Counted from the first letter of the stretch, positions 5,107 to 10,185 are shown. The stretch: DNA of 12,942 nt from Lachnospiraceae bacterium (GCA_022798035.1 JAAWLS010000035.1:1-12942); one strand, 5' to 3'. Notes: generated by a model from the letters alone, not told the origin. A program made the numbers and translations.

Positions 5107-5920
5107 TCGTAGCACCGCCTTTCAGGTTGAGGGATTGTTGGGCGTTGACATCCGCAATCTGCTCCGCAAGGAATAGCGGTGGCTTATACTCTGCAATAAT
5201 CTGTAACGCCTGTGCTTTCTGGTTGCGTTTGATTGCCTTGTAGCTTCTGACATTGAAATTATACTTTAAGTTCGAGTAGAAATTAACATACAATTTCATT
5301 CTTAAGCATTTATCATTATATGCCGGAGATTGCTTTCCTCCTAAAATCCCTACTCCGCGTTTCTTAACCGAATCTGATATTTCGTCTGCGTCCTCTGGCA
5401 TAAGCGGAAGTGTTTCTTTAAAGTCTTGCAGTTCTTTCTTGACCGATTTCACATCTTCCGTTACTTCGTCTACTTTCTGATATAGTTCTGTTGTTCCCTG
5501 TGCCAACAACTTAATCTGCCCTTGCACGTCGCCTGTGCTGTCCTGTTGCGGCAGAAACGCCGCCGCAAGGATGTCCTTTGCCTTTAGCTGGTACTCTAAG
5601 AGTTTGTCGGCAAGTTCGGGGTGGTCTTGCTCCATTCGCTTTGTTATGGAAATTTTCGCAAGCCAAATCGGAATAAAGTCCAGACGCAAGGCGTATGCTT
5701 CATTTGACGGGTCAAAAATCGCTGCTGGTAATAACCGGCACCCCCTAGAAAGCGTTTTATCCTCTTTTATCTTCTCTACTTGCCAATCCCTCTGCTTCTT
5801 ATTCATATCCAATCCTTGGCAAAAAGAATTGATACCTACCCAGATACTACCCTCGGCATCTTTCGCTGCCATTATGGAACTTCCTAATACATCTACTTGC
5901 TTCGCGATTAAATCGTCCAT
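5099..5920 (-). CDS. Phage antirepressor, P22_AR_N plus ORF6C domains
   Basis: The product has 273 residues. Residues 1-120 match the N-terminal domain of the P22-type antirepressor: GSSIMAAKDAEGSIWVGINS, CQGLDMNKKQRDWQVEKIKE, RGCRLLPA, and LRLDFIPIWLAKI. Residues about 135-170 form a coiled coil. Residues about 180-255 are an ORF6C domain (LGGKQSPAYNDKCLRMKLY... NFNVRSYKAIKR). In P22 the Ant protein binds and inactivates CI-type repressors, and the same role is likely here against the short XRE repressor. The start is ATG with AGGAGG 8 bases upstream. The gene follows an RHH gene after a 117-base gap that carries a promoter and terminator on the opposite strand, as in P22 arc-sar-ant. The leader mRNA can form a 14-bp imperfect hairpin ending 18 bases before AGGAGG. 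Confidence 0.85.
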   Translation of the reverse strand: MDDLIAKQVDVLGSSIMAAKDAEGSIWVGINSFCQGLDMNKKQRDWQVEKIKEDKTLSRGCRLLPAAIFDPSNEAYALRLDFIPIWLAKISITKRMEQDHPELADKLLEYQLKAKDILAAAFLPQQDSTGDVQGQIKLLAQGTTELYQKVDEVTEDVKSVKKELQDFKETLPLMPEDADEISDSVKKRGVGILGGKQSPAYNDKCLRMKLYVNFYSNLKYNFNVRSYKAIKRNQKAQALQIIAEYKPPLFLAEQIADVNAQQSLNLKGGATNE

Positions 5921-5944
5921 ATATAAAACCTCCTATGAAAATGT

Positions 5945-5973
5945 TTGACATTCCCATAAGAGGCTGTTATACT
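5945..5973 (+). promoter_or_regulatory. Antisense promoter between the RHH and antirepressor genes
   Basis: TTGACA, a 17-base spacer and TATACT lie on the plus strand, opposite to both flanking genes. A 14-bp imperfect inverted repeat (5953-5966 with 5982-5995) straddles the -10 and could also be an operator. Confidence 0.75.
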
Positions 5974-5977
5974 GTAT

Positions 5978-6048
5978 GTGTCAGCTTCTCATGGGAGTTG
6001 GTGTTTGGAGTAATCAGCTACCGCCAAGTATGTATGATTACTCCTTTT
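5978..6048 (+). ncRNA. Predicted antisense RNA (sar-like), about 70 nt
   Basis: A transcript from the promoter at 5945-5973 would start near 5978-5980. It would end at an intrinsic terminator: a perfect 10-bp stem, GGAGTAATCA (6007-6016) with TGATTACTCC (6035-6044), then TTTTCTTTT. It would be fully complementary to the gap between the RHH and antirepressor cistrons. No ribosome site precedes the one short frame inside it. In phage P22 the sar RNA, of nearly the same length, is antisense to the arc-ant gap and inhibits ant translation. Unlike a simple RBS blocker, this RNA starts after the antirepressor's AGGAGG (5929-5934). It would instead act on the leader fold, on transcription of ant, or through promoter interference. 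Confidence 0.6.
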
Positions 6049-6217
6049 CTTTTAATTCTCTGTAAACCTTATCTACCCCAATTCTTACAATCTCTGCCTG
6101 TGATTTTCCCGTTTTTTCCGAGCAATACTCTAACTTCATAATGTCGGATTTGGAAAATCTTATAGGCATTTGCTTTGTTTTAGGGTCCGTCGTTGGTCTT
6201 CCCGTTCTGGGTGACAA
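6038..6217 (-). CDS. Arc/CopG-like ribbon-helix-helix regulator 1, 59 aa
   Basis: The start is a TTG at 6217 after AAAGGAGATGATAAG. The frame is open farther upstream, but that part lies across the promoter. The product reads LSPRTGRPTTDPKTKQMPIRF, then SKSDIMKLEYCSEKTGKSQAEIVRIGVDKVYREL, the beta strand and two helices of an RHH repressor. It is a paralogue of the gene at 9945-10136, sharing SPRTGRPTTDPK and the helix pattern. It is the first gene of the unit that continues into the antirepressor, the place Arc holds in P22. A CTTTTG(T/C)ATAT inverted repeat centred on its own -10 suggests autorepression, which would also limit antirepressor synthesis. Its stop codon lies inside the antisense RNA terminator. 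Confidence 0.8.
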   Translation of the reverse strand: MSPRTGRPTTDPKTKQMPIRFSKSDIMKLEYCSEKTGKSQAEIVRIGVDKVYRELKEKE

Positions 6218-6232
6218 CTTATCATCTCCTTT

Positions 6233-6273
6233 CTTTTGTATATGTAAAAGTATAATATACCGATATGCAAAAG
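6233..6273. promoter_or_regulatory. Dyad operator over the RHH1 promoter
   Basis: CTTTTGTATAT (6233-6243) and ATATGCAAAAG (6263-6273) form an inverted repeat with one mismatch, centred within two bases of the -10 hexamer. It is a plausible site for the RHH1 protein itself. Confidence 0.5.
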
Positions 6274-6277
6274 TCAA
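6249..6277 (-). promoter_or_regulatory. Promoter of the RHH1-antirepressor unit
   Basis: TTGACT (6277-6272), a 17-base spacer and TATACT (6254-6249) lie on the minus strand. The first bases, TTGACTTTTGCA, are identical in the RHH2 promoter at 10190-10195. Confidence 0.8.
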
Positions 6278-6294
6278 GAGATTTTTCAAATAAA

Positions 6295-6320
6295 TTAGGA
6301 GTGCTTTTACACACTCCTAA
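6295..6320 (-). terminator. Terminator after the Rha gene
   Basis: A perfect 9-bp stem, TTAGGAGTG with CACTCCTAA, has an 8-base loop and is followed on the minus strand by TTTATTT. It lies 3 bases after the rha stop and separates that gene from the RHH1 promoter. Confidence 0.75.
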
Positions 6321-6323
6321 AAT

Positions 6324-6971
6324 TTACGCTGCTATCAACTTCTTTGTACTGTTAGTTATAAAGTCTTTCACATCATCATATCCCCATCCGCAATCCACAA
6401 GACCGCTAACTATCATTTCTACGGACTTTACCTTTGCAAGTTCCTCCTGCGAGAAGAAATCCCTCAAATTTTCCTGCTTGGTTATTCCGTATTCTTCCCT
6501 TAACTGTTTGGTGTTCTTCCCAAATATCGCCTTATATATTAAGTCTGTGTAAAGCGAATATGCATGTCCGTGTGTTCTTTCGTTTTCTCCACTTTCCTTT
6601 AGAGCTTTCGTAAACGCCTGACGTACTACAATTCCCTTTTCCCTCTCAATCAGCTTGCCTTGCAAGGTAGCCTCCATAGCATTAAACTGCCTTATGTAAT
6701 CCTCCTTAAATTTCATAGCCTTTTCGCCAGTATAACCCATGACCAAAAGAGTAAAGCCGTCTCTTGTGATGTAATACATGGGTTGCTTATGGTTCTGCTG
6801 ATTGAGGTATTCCGACTGCACGAAATTGTGCTGTCGAAATTCTTCACTACAACCGAGTTCTCTGATATCTTGTAAGATTCTTCTATGTTCTTTCTCAAAT
6901 GTTTCAGCCACATCAAGACTTGTGACAACATTGATTTCTCTTTTGTTCAGTTTTCTTGTTTCTACTAACAT
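6324..6971 (-). CDS. Rha-family phage regulator / antirepressor-like protein, 215 aa
   Basis: The start at 6971 (MLVETRKLNKREIN) has AAGGA 7 bases upstream. A longer frame to 7049 runs through a palindrome and lacks a site. Residues 12-100 are the Rha domain: INVVTSLDVAETFEKEHRRI, then LNQQNHKQPMYYITRDGFT, then LLVMGYTGEKAMKFKEDYI. Residues 110-215 form a helical C-terminal region (HGHAYSLYTDLIYKAIFGKN, QENLRDFFSQEELAKV, GWGYDDVKDFI) found on other phage regulators of this class. Rha proteins occur in lambdoid and Firmicute phages and affect lytic growth and repressor control. This is one of three antirepressor-class genes in the window. Its leader carries five small palindromes with a common core and an exact 0A box, which makes RNA-level or operator control likely. 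Confidence 0.85.
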   Translation of the reverse strand: MLVETRKLNKREINVVTSLDVAETFEKEHRRILQDIRELGCSEEFRQHNFVQSEYLNQQNHKQPMYYITRDGFTLLVMGYTGEKAMKFKEDYIRQFNAMEATLQGKLIEREKGIVVRQAFTKALKESGENERTHGHAYSLYTDLIYKAIFGKNTKQLREEYGITKQENLRDFFSQEELAKVKSVEMIVSGLVDCGWGYDDVKDFITNSTKKLIAA

Positions 6972-7016
6972 ATCATTTTCCTTCTTTATGATTTTTATTG
7001 TGTAGATTTTATATTG

Positions 7017-7160
7017 AGCAATCGCATTTGAAATGCGATTGCTAAACATCTTTAGGCAGTTCGGATTTTAAATCCGCTCTGTTGATTCTCCGATTTTAAA
7101 TCGGGAAATACTTTCTTCATTTCAAACGAGGAAAGGTTACGTTTAAAACGTAGGCTTTCC
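7017..7160 (-). promoter_or_regulatory. Array of five palindromes with a common TTTNAAA core in the rha leader
   Basis: Read on the minus strand, five elements share the form N3-TTT-N-AAA-N3, with outer triplets that differ but still pair: ACG/CGT (centre 7145), TCG/TGA (7123, one G-U pair), CGA/TCG (7097), GGA/TCC (7069) and GCA/TGC (7030). The last is part of a 13-bp perfect palindrome (7017-7043). The first is enclosed by a further GGAAAG/CTTTCC stem (7130-7160). Changing arms with a constant core point to a set of RNA hairpins, although an AT-rich operator array is the alternative. Confidence 0.6.
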
Positions 7161-7167
7161 TGTGCTA

Positions 7168-7181
7168 CTGTCATTCGACAG
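7168..7181. promoter_or_regulatory. Small hairpin containing an exact Spo0A box
   Basis: CTGTC-ATTC-GACAG forms a 5-bp stem, and its right half includes TTCGACA, the complement of the 0A box TGTCGAA (7174-7180). It lies in the rha leader beside the palindrome array. Confidence 0.4.
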
Positions 7182-7195
7182 GCAGGTTAATAGTT

Positions 7196-7255
7196 TCAAT
7201 TTTCTCGGTTTATTCTTATGTATTTTGGTAAAACAAAAAGCACCTCGAAAGCCAT
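7196..7255 (-). CDS. Possible type I (holin-like) toxin start or remnant, 19 aa
   Basis: Inside the hairpin at 7239-7280, minus-strand CGGAGGTC is followed by ATGACG and, about 10 bases later, by an ATG opening MAFEVLFVLPKYIRINREN. The opening resembles the short holin-like and TxpA/BsrG-type membrane toxins that begin M-x-x-(F/Y)-E-x-L and whose ribosome site is folded into a hairpin. The hydrophobic continuation is short and then turns basic, so a full toxin is not present. It may be a truncated remnant, or coincidence within a terminator. The hairpin is followed by a T-run, so most transcripts would end before the stop codon. Confidence 0.25.
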   Translation of the reverse strand: MAFEVLFVLPKYIRINREN

Positions 7256-7330
7256 GATAGCGTCATGACCTCCGGGTGCTCGTTATTGCTCCCTCAATGT
7301 TTAATCTTATAGTTGAATAATTATTGAATT
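7228..7330 (-). ncRNA. Predicted short transcript of about 100 nt
   Basis: A minus-strand promoter (TTGATT at 7365-7360, a 17-base spacer, TAAAGT at 7342-7337) is followed about 50 bases after the likely start by a very strong hairpin. The hairpin is 7239-7280, 18 paired positions with three G-U pairs and one bulge, and it is followed by TTTTTGTTTT. The unit is complete in itself and contains a GAGGGAG stretch and the toxin-like start described above. It may be a small RNA or a type I toxin mRNA. Confidence 0.4.
7239..7280 (-). terminator. Strong intrinsic terminator
   Basis: The outer stem AGCACC/GGTGCT continues into a 12-bp inner stem ending TCATGA/TCATGG around a CGCTA loop, then TTTTTGTTTT on the minus strand. 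No established gene lies just upstream of it on that strand, which is why a small RNA is proposed. Confidence 0.75.
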
Positions 7331-7336
7331 AAAATA

Positions 7337-7365
7337 ACTTTACCTCTATTTCTTGAAAAAATCAA
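7337..7365 (-). promoter_or_regulatory. Promoter of the short minus-strand transcript
   Basis: TTGATT, a 17-base spacer and TAAAGT lie on the minus strand. It is a moderate match at correct spacing, divergent from the promoter at 7382-7410. Confidence 0.45.
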
Positions 7366-7381
7366 TACCCTTTTTAAAATA

Positions 7382-7410
7382 TTTTCAAATTCCCTCTTTC
7401 GTGGTATAAT
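7382..7410 (+). promoter_or_regulatory. Extended -10 promoter with a Spo0A box at the start point
   Basis: TTTTCA, a 17-base spacer and TGG-TATAAT form a plus-strand promoter. An exact 0A box, TGTCGAA (7413-7419), starts 3 bases after the -10 hexamer, a position at which a bound protein would block initiation. Confidence 0.65.
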
Positions 7411-7433
7411 TTTGTCGAAAGGAGGCGAGAAAA

Positions 7434-7847
7434 TTATACATAAGAAAAGACTATTATAAAATACTGTATTACATTAAAAATCACTACAATGTATCAAAAT
7501 CGGAATTACTTCGTGTTTTTCCACACTTCGACAATGTTTACAGTTATATAAAATTCGCTTTAGATGAAGAAGACAAAAACGAAGAAATCTATCAAGAAAA
7601 ACTTGACAAATATAATTATTATTTGCACGTTCTCGAACTACCAGAATATACCAATGGTGAAATCGAACCGCCAGAAGAATGTTTTGACAACGATTATGTT
7701 TATTATAGTCTTAATAATTCTGGTTATGAACATTTAGAGAAAAGACAACATGACGCATGGCTATTTTGGTTTCCTTATATTGTAACAACCATAATCGCCG
7801 CTTCTTCTGTTATCCTTCAAATTGCCAATTTTATCTGTAAGCACTAA
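7434..7847 (+). CDS. Winged-helix plus membrane-anchor protein with no normal start codon (up to 137 aa)
   Basis: A strong promoter and GGAGG (7421-7425) lead into a frame that stays open to the TAA at 7847, but no in-frame ATG, GTG or TTG occurs before TTG at 7623. The codon at the ideal distance (8 bases) is TTA at 7434, one base from TTG; ATA at 7440 is another candidate. The upstream part is clearly protein: YYKILYYIKNHYNVSKSELLRV, then VYSYIKFALDEE, like a small winged helix. The middle has YYSLNNSGYEHLEKRQHDAW, and about residues 112-134 form a membrane helix (FPYIVTTIIAASSVILQIANF). Small wHTH proteins with a C-terminal membrane segment occur in Firmicute phages. The start may have been lost by one mutation, may be near-cognate, or a 74-residue product may start at 7623. 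The family is not named. Confidence 0.6.
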   Translation, partial: LYIRKDYYKILYYIKNHYNVSKSELLRVFPHFDNVYSYIKFALDEEDKNEEIYQEKLDKYNYYLHVLELPEYTNGEIEPPEECFDNDYVYYSLNNSGYEHLEKRQHDAWLFWFPYIVTTIIAASSVILQIANFICKH

Positions 7848-7849
7848 GC

Positions 7850-7878
7850 AAAAGGCACTCCGTAATGGGGTGTCTTTT
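7850..7878 (+). terminator. Terminator after the winged-helix/membrane gene
   Basis: AAAAGGCACTCC pairs with GGGGTGTCTTTT (12 bp, two G-U pairs, loop GTAAT). The T-run is formed by the end of the stem. It begins just after the stop codon. Confidence 0.7.
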
Positions 7879-7910
7879 CAAAAGTCAAGTGTTTTTTCAA
7901 AAAAGTTACA

Positions 7911-7950
7911 AAAAAAAGAGCAAGGTATATATTTCTATATACCTTGCTCT
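7911..7950 (-). terminator. Terminator of the zinc-ribbon gene
   Basis: A perfect 15-bp stem, AGAGCAAGGTATATA with its complement, has a 4-base loop (7917-7950). It is followed on the minus strand by seven T, and no T-run lies on the other side. Confidence 0.85.
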
Positions 7951-8024
7951 GTGAAGAGCGTCACTGCTGATGCCTTAACTAAATGACATTGACCCTTTCG
8001 GATTCCTATTGCCAATATTCATTT

Positions 8025-8858
8025 CTACCGTCTACCGTCTAAATAAAATTCAATCCTGTCATAATCTTGTGTTGTGGTCATTTGTTGGGAAGCCGTCGCC
8101 CCAGGCTTTAGTTCAGAATCATCGTCCACAAAATATGTATTTTCGTAACCTACGAGTTGTTCGCCTAAGAAAAACAATGCGTATCCTTGCACAAATTCAG
8201 CAGCTTCACTTCCATTGTTTGTGACTTGGAATATTGCCCCTCCTTCTATATCGTTTTGCACAAACGAAAGGTCTTGGATTACTGACTGATAATATTTGCT
8301 TTTACTTGCTTTTATATCAGTTTCGTAATGGTCTATCTTTTTATCCGTCTCAAATGCTTCGTAAAATACAGAAGTGCATCCTGCGCCAAGAGCATCAAAA
8401 CTCGCATCTGCCGCGCTAACCATAGAACCATCTTCCCCATAGGCTAACGAAGAAGTTGATATTTCAACCGTTTCTTCCGAGTTGTTCTTTACTACTATAA
8501 AATGTCTTGTGTACCAACTTATTCCATCTGCTAATGTGTATTCTGCCAAAATTTCTACATTAGCTTCTTCACCCTCTGTTTCTTCCTTGGAGCCTTCTCC
8601 TTCTTGCCCCACAGCTTCATTGTCCTCGTTGTTGGTATCCTCGGTTTTTTCTTTTTCTTTTACTTTCACTTCTTTTGAATCATCCCCTCTGCCTGCCAAC
8701 ACTCCGATAACACCAAGGGCAACAATAATGATGATAGCCCATACTAGGCACCCCATCCCTTGTTTCTTCCGACATTGCGGGCACACCTTTGCCCCATATG
8801 GTATTTCTGTCTTGCAGTGCTTGCAGATTTTGGTCTGCGGTTTCTCATTTTTGCTCAT
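8025..8858 (-). CDS. Zinc-ribbon, membrane-anchored surface protein, 277 aa
   Basis: The start at 8858 has GGAGG 9 bases upstream. Residues 12-29 are a zinc ribbon (CKHC...CPQC, cysteines 12, 15, 26, 29), facing the cytoplasm. A membrane helix covers about 37-55 (CLVWAIIIIVALGVIGVLAG). A highly acidic linker at about 58-100 is followed by an exported domain (VEILAEYTLADGISWYTRHF, VVKNNSEETVEIS, GGAIFQVTNNGSEAAEF, SELKPGATASQQ) built like the FxLYD-type immunoglobulin-like beta domains of Firmicute surface proteins. Zinc ribbon plus one helix plus extracellular beta domain is a common Firmicute layout. It has its own promoter (-10 at 8892-8897) and a strong terminator, so it is a separate unit. 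That is typical of a lysogenic conversion gene altering the host surface or excluding other phages. This role is inference. Confidence 0.75.
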   Translation of the reverse strand: MSKNEKPQTKICKHCKTEIPYGAKVCPQCRKKQGMGCLVWAIIIIVALGVIGVLAGRGDDSKEVKVKEKEKTEDTNNEDNEAVGQEGEGSKEETEGEEANVEILAEYTLADGISWYTRHFIVVKNNSEETVEISTSSLAYGEDGSMVSAADASFDALGAGCTSVFYEAFETDKKIDHYETDIKASKSKYYQSVIQDLSFVQNDIEGGAIFQVTNNGSEAAEFVQGYALFFLGEQLVGYENTYFVDDDSELKPGATASQQMTTTQDYDRIEFYLDGRR

Positions 8859-8891
8859 TCCATTTCTCCTCCTTTGTGACCTTACTACCGT

Positions 8892-8922
8892 ATTTTACCA
8901 CAAAAGAAAATATGTTTCGACA
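8892..8922 (-). promoter_or_regulatory. Promoter of the zinc-ribbon gene with an overlapping Spo0A box
   Basis: On the minus strand the -10 is TGG-TAAAAT (8897-8892), of the extended type. Upstream, where a -35 would lie, is an exact 0A box, TGTCGAA (8922-8916). A box at this distance is where Spo0A-type activators bind at many of their promoters. Confidence 0.5.
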
Positions 8923-8953
8923 AAAGTTAAGAGGAAATCTAAAATATTTTAAA

Positions 8954-8980
8954 AGGCGATACCCACATTGGACACCGCCT
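8954..8980 (-). terminator. Terminator after the BRO-N/KilAC gene
   Basis: AGGCG/CGCCT closes an inner six-pair stem with G-U pairs and a 5-base loop, followed on the minus strand by TTTTAAAAT. Confidence 0.6.
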
Positions 8981-8993
8981 GTAATTTTCTATA

Positions 8994-9770
8994 TTAACAA
9001 TATTCCGCTCTCAATTTCTCAATCACCCATATTTGCCCTTTTCCGGTTACTACCGTCTTCGGGAACACCCTTGTCCCGTATGTGGTTTCTTTCTTCACTT
9101 CCACCACATCAAAATACCCTCTGTCAATAAATGTCTGATATGGTGTTCTGTTGTCTTTGAGTATCTTTCTGTCTTTCAGCCATTTTACAAGCCTGTTCCG
9201 TCCGATGTCTATATGTTCGTCTCTTGCGATTTTCGCCATTTCGTCCATGTCGATTGTGTCTTTTGACTGCGAAACATGAACCGCAAAATCTACAAGAGGC
9301 CTTTGTTCTGCAATCTGTTCTTTCTGCTGTTTGATAACCTTATCTCGTTCCGCAATCTTGCGCTGTGCAACTAATACAGCTTTTTCAAGCAATTCATCAT
9401 CTGACAGGTTTTCTTGTCCGGCTATGTAGCCGCCGTTCTTTCGGATGGATGGTATCACTTCTATGGAAAGCCAATTCTGAAACTTTTCCGCTTTTGAATT
9501 ACTTGCTTTCATGCCAAGCCGATAGAATAGGCTTTCAGGAATATAATCGTCTTTCCCCAGTTTGTTGGGGAAACCTAATTCTTTACAATATCCATTCAAA
9601 GTTTCCCAACGGATGGAATTGTATTGTTTTCCGTTCTTTGTTTGTGTCTGTGTCCAACCAAATCCGACCGCTGTATCTTCTGCATTAACAGAAATGCTTC
9701 CATCATCATTCAATATCGTTCTTGCAGATACGCCTATTTCCTTATTTTCAAAAATTTTTAATTCTTGCAT
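8994..9770 (-). CDS. BRO-N/KilAC (ANT) phage antirepressor, 258 aa
   Basis: The start at 9770 (MQELKIFENKEIG) has GAAAGG 10 bases upstream. An in-frame ATG seven codons earlier has no site. Residues 3-112 are a BRO-N domain: LKIFENKEIGVSARTIL, then NAEDTAVGFGWTQTQTKNGK, then ESLFYRLGMKASNSKAEKFQ, then WLSIEVIPSIRKNGGY. Residues about 120-157 form a coiled coil. Residues about 157-253 are the KilAC/ANT DNA-binding domain: PLVDFAVHVSQSKDTIDMDE, GRNRLVKWLKDRKILKDNRT, GRVFP-like TRVFPKTVVTGKGQIWVI. Proteins of this build act as antirepressors or phage transcription regulators. It follows RHH2, as the P22-type antirepressor follows RHH1, but here a terminator separates them. A 12-bp inverted repeat brackets its leader. 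Confidence 0.85.
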   Translation of the reverse strand: MQELKIFENKEIGVSARTILNDDGSISVNAEDTAVGFGWTQTQTKNGKQYNSIRWETLNGYCKELGFPNKLGKDDYIPESLFYRLGMKASNSKAEKFQNWLSIEVIPSIRKNGGYIAGQENLSDDELLEKAVLVAQRKIAERDKVIKQQKEQIAEQRPLVDFAVHVSQSKDTIDMDEMAKIARDEHIDIGRNRLVKWLKDRKILKDNRTPYQTFIDRGYFDVVEVKKETTYGTRVFPKTVVTGKGQIWVIEKLRAEYC

Positions 9771-9793
9771 ATGCTTAAAACCTTTCTTCATTC

Positions 9794-9896
9794 AAATATA
9801 GTCATCTTCTGTTAAACTCTCTGCTAATATCCTTAGTAAAATCAATTCGCATATTATATCTTAAGTATTTTTCTTTTCTTTGGCATGACTATATTT
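9794..9896. promoter_or_regulatory. Long-range 12-bp inverted repeat in the BRO-N/KilAC leader
   Basis: AAATATAGTCAT (9794-9805) and ATGACTATATTT (9885-9896) are perfect complements 79 bases apart. The near arm ends about 24 bases before the start codon and just before the ribosome site. This could be two operators or the closing stem of a folded leader. A TATAAT-like box lies between the arms on the minus strand without a good -35. Confidence 0.45.
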
Positions 9897-9921
9897 TCAC
9901 TTATCACCTCCGCAAATAAAA

Positions 9922-9968
9922 ACGCATACGAAAAACACCTATCCCTAAATTTTATCTTTCGTATGCGT
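9922..9968 (-). terminator. Terminator overlapping the end of RHH2
   Basis: A perfect 12-bp stem, ACGCATACGAAA with TTTCGTATGCGT, has a 23-base loop that contains the RHH2 stop codon. On the minus strand it is followed by TTTTATTTG. Confidence 0.7.
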
Positions 9969-10136
9969 CAATAATTCGTTATAAAATTTTTCGATTCCTT
10001 TTCTGACAATTTCAGCCTTACTCATTCCTGTTTCCTTTGCGCAATAGTTCAGCTTTTCAATGTCATTATCCGACAGTCGAAATCCCGTCCAATTACTTTT
10101 TGGGTCCGTTGTTGGTCTTCCCGTTCTAGGGGACAA
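9945..10136 (-). CDS. Arc/CopG-like ribbon-helix-helix regulator 2, 63 aa
   Basis: The start is a TTG at 10136 after AAAGGAGATGATTGA, the same unusual arrangement as RHH1. The product reads LSPRTGRPTTDPKSNWTGFR, then SDNDIEKLNYCAKETGMSKAEIVRKGIEKFYNEL, a beta strand and two helices, with a short tail THTKDKI. It is a clear paralogue of RHH1, identical in the first 12 residues after the start, and the strands that read bases differ (SNWTGFRL against TKQMPIRF), so the two should bind different operators. Direct repeats TGTTTGTG flank its own -10 symmetrically. It lies just upstream of the BRO-N/KilAC gene but ends in a terminator, so read-through into that gene may be limited. Confidence 0.8.
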   Translation of the reverse strand: MSPRTGRPTTDPKSNWTGFRLSDNDIEKLNYCAKETGMSKAEIVRKGIEKFYNELLTHTKDKI

Positions 10137-10153
10137 TCAATCATCTCCTTTTT

Positions 10154-10185
10154 TGTTTGTGTATTAATCATAATATATGTTTGTG
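10154..10185. promoter_or_regulatory. Direct-repeat operator over the RHH2 promoter
   Basis: TGTTTGTG occurs at 10154-10161 and 10178-10185, 24 bases apart, with a midpoint exactly at the centre of the -10 (10167-10172). This is a likely autoregulatory site for RHH2. Confidence 0.45.

Noticed and set aside
5935..6141. Plus-strand frame of 68 codons opposite RHH1
   Set aside because: It has no ribosome site, it is hydrophobic from reading opposite a real gene, and the antisense transcript terminates within it at about 6048.
6218..6289. Longer RHH1 protein starting at 6289
   Set aside because: It would include the promoter and the dyad operator; the TTG at 6217 has a strong site and matches the paralogue's start.
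6972..7049. Longer Rha protein starting at 7049
   Set aside because: The extension is encoded by the 13-bp palindrome and lacks a ribosome site; the domain begins after 6971.
7017..7160. CRISPR-like repeats
   Set aside because: The palindromes share only a 7-base core, have different arms and irregular spacing, and no cas gene is near.
8482..8952. Plus-strand frame of 156 codons opposite the zinc-ribbon gene
   Set aside because: It is the low-complexity serine-rich shadow of the acidic linker on the real strand.
9806..9884. Frameshifted small gene ahead of the BRO-N/KilAC gene (MPKKRK... then a second frame to a TGA)
   Set aside because: It needs a frameshift in an A-run, and the frames are too short to tell from chance; only the inverted repeat is well supported.
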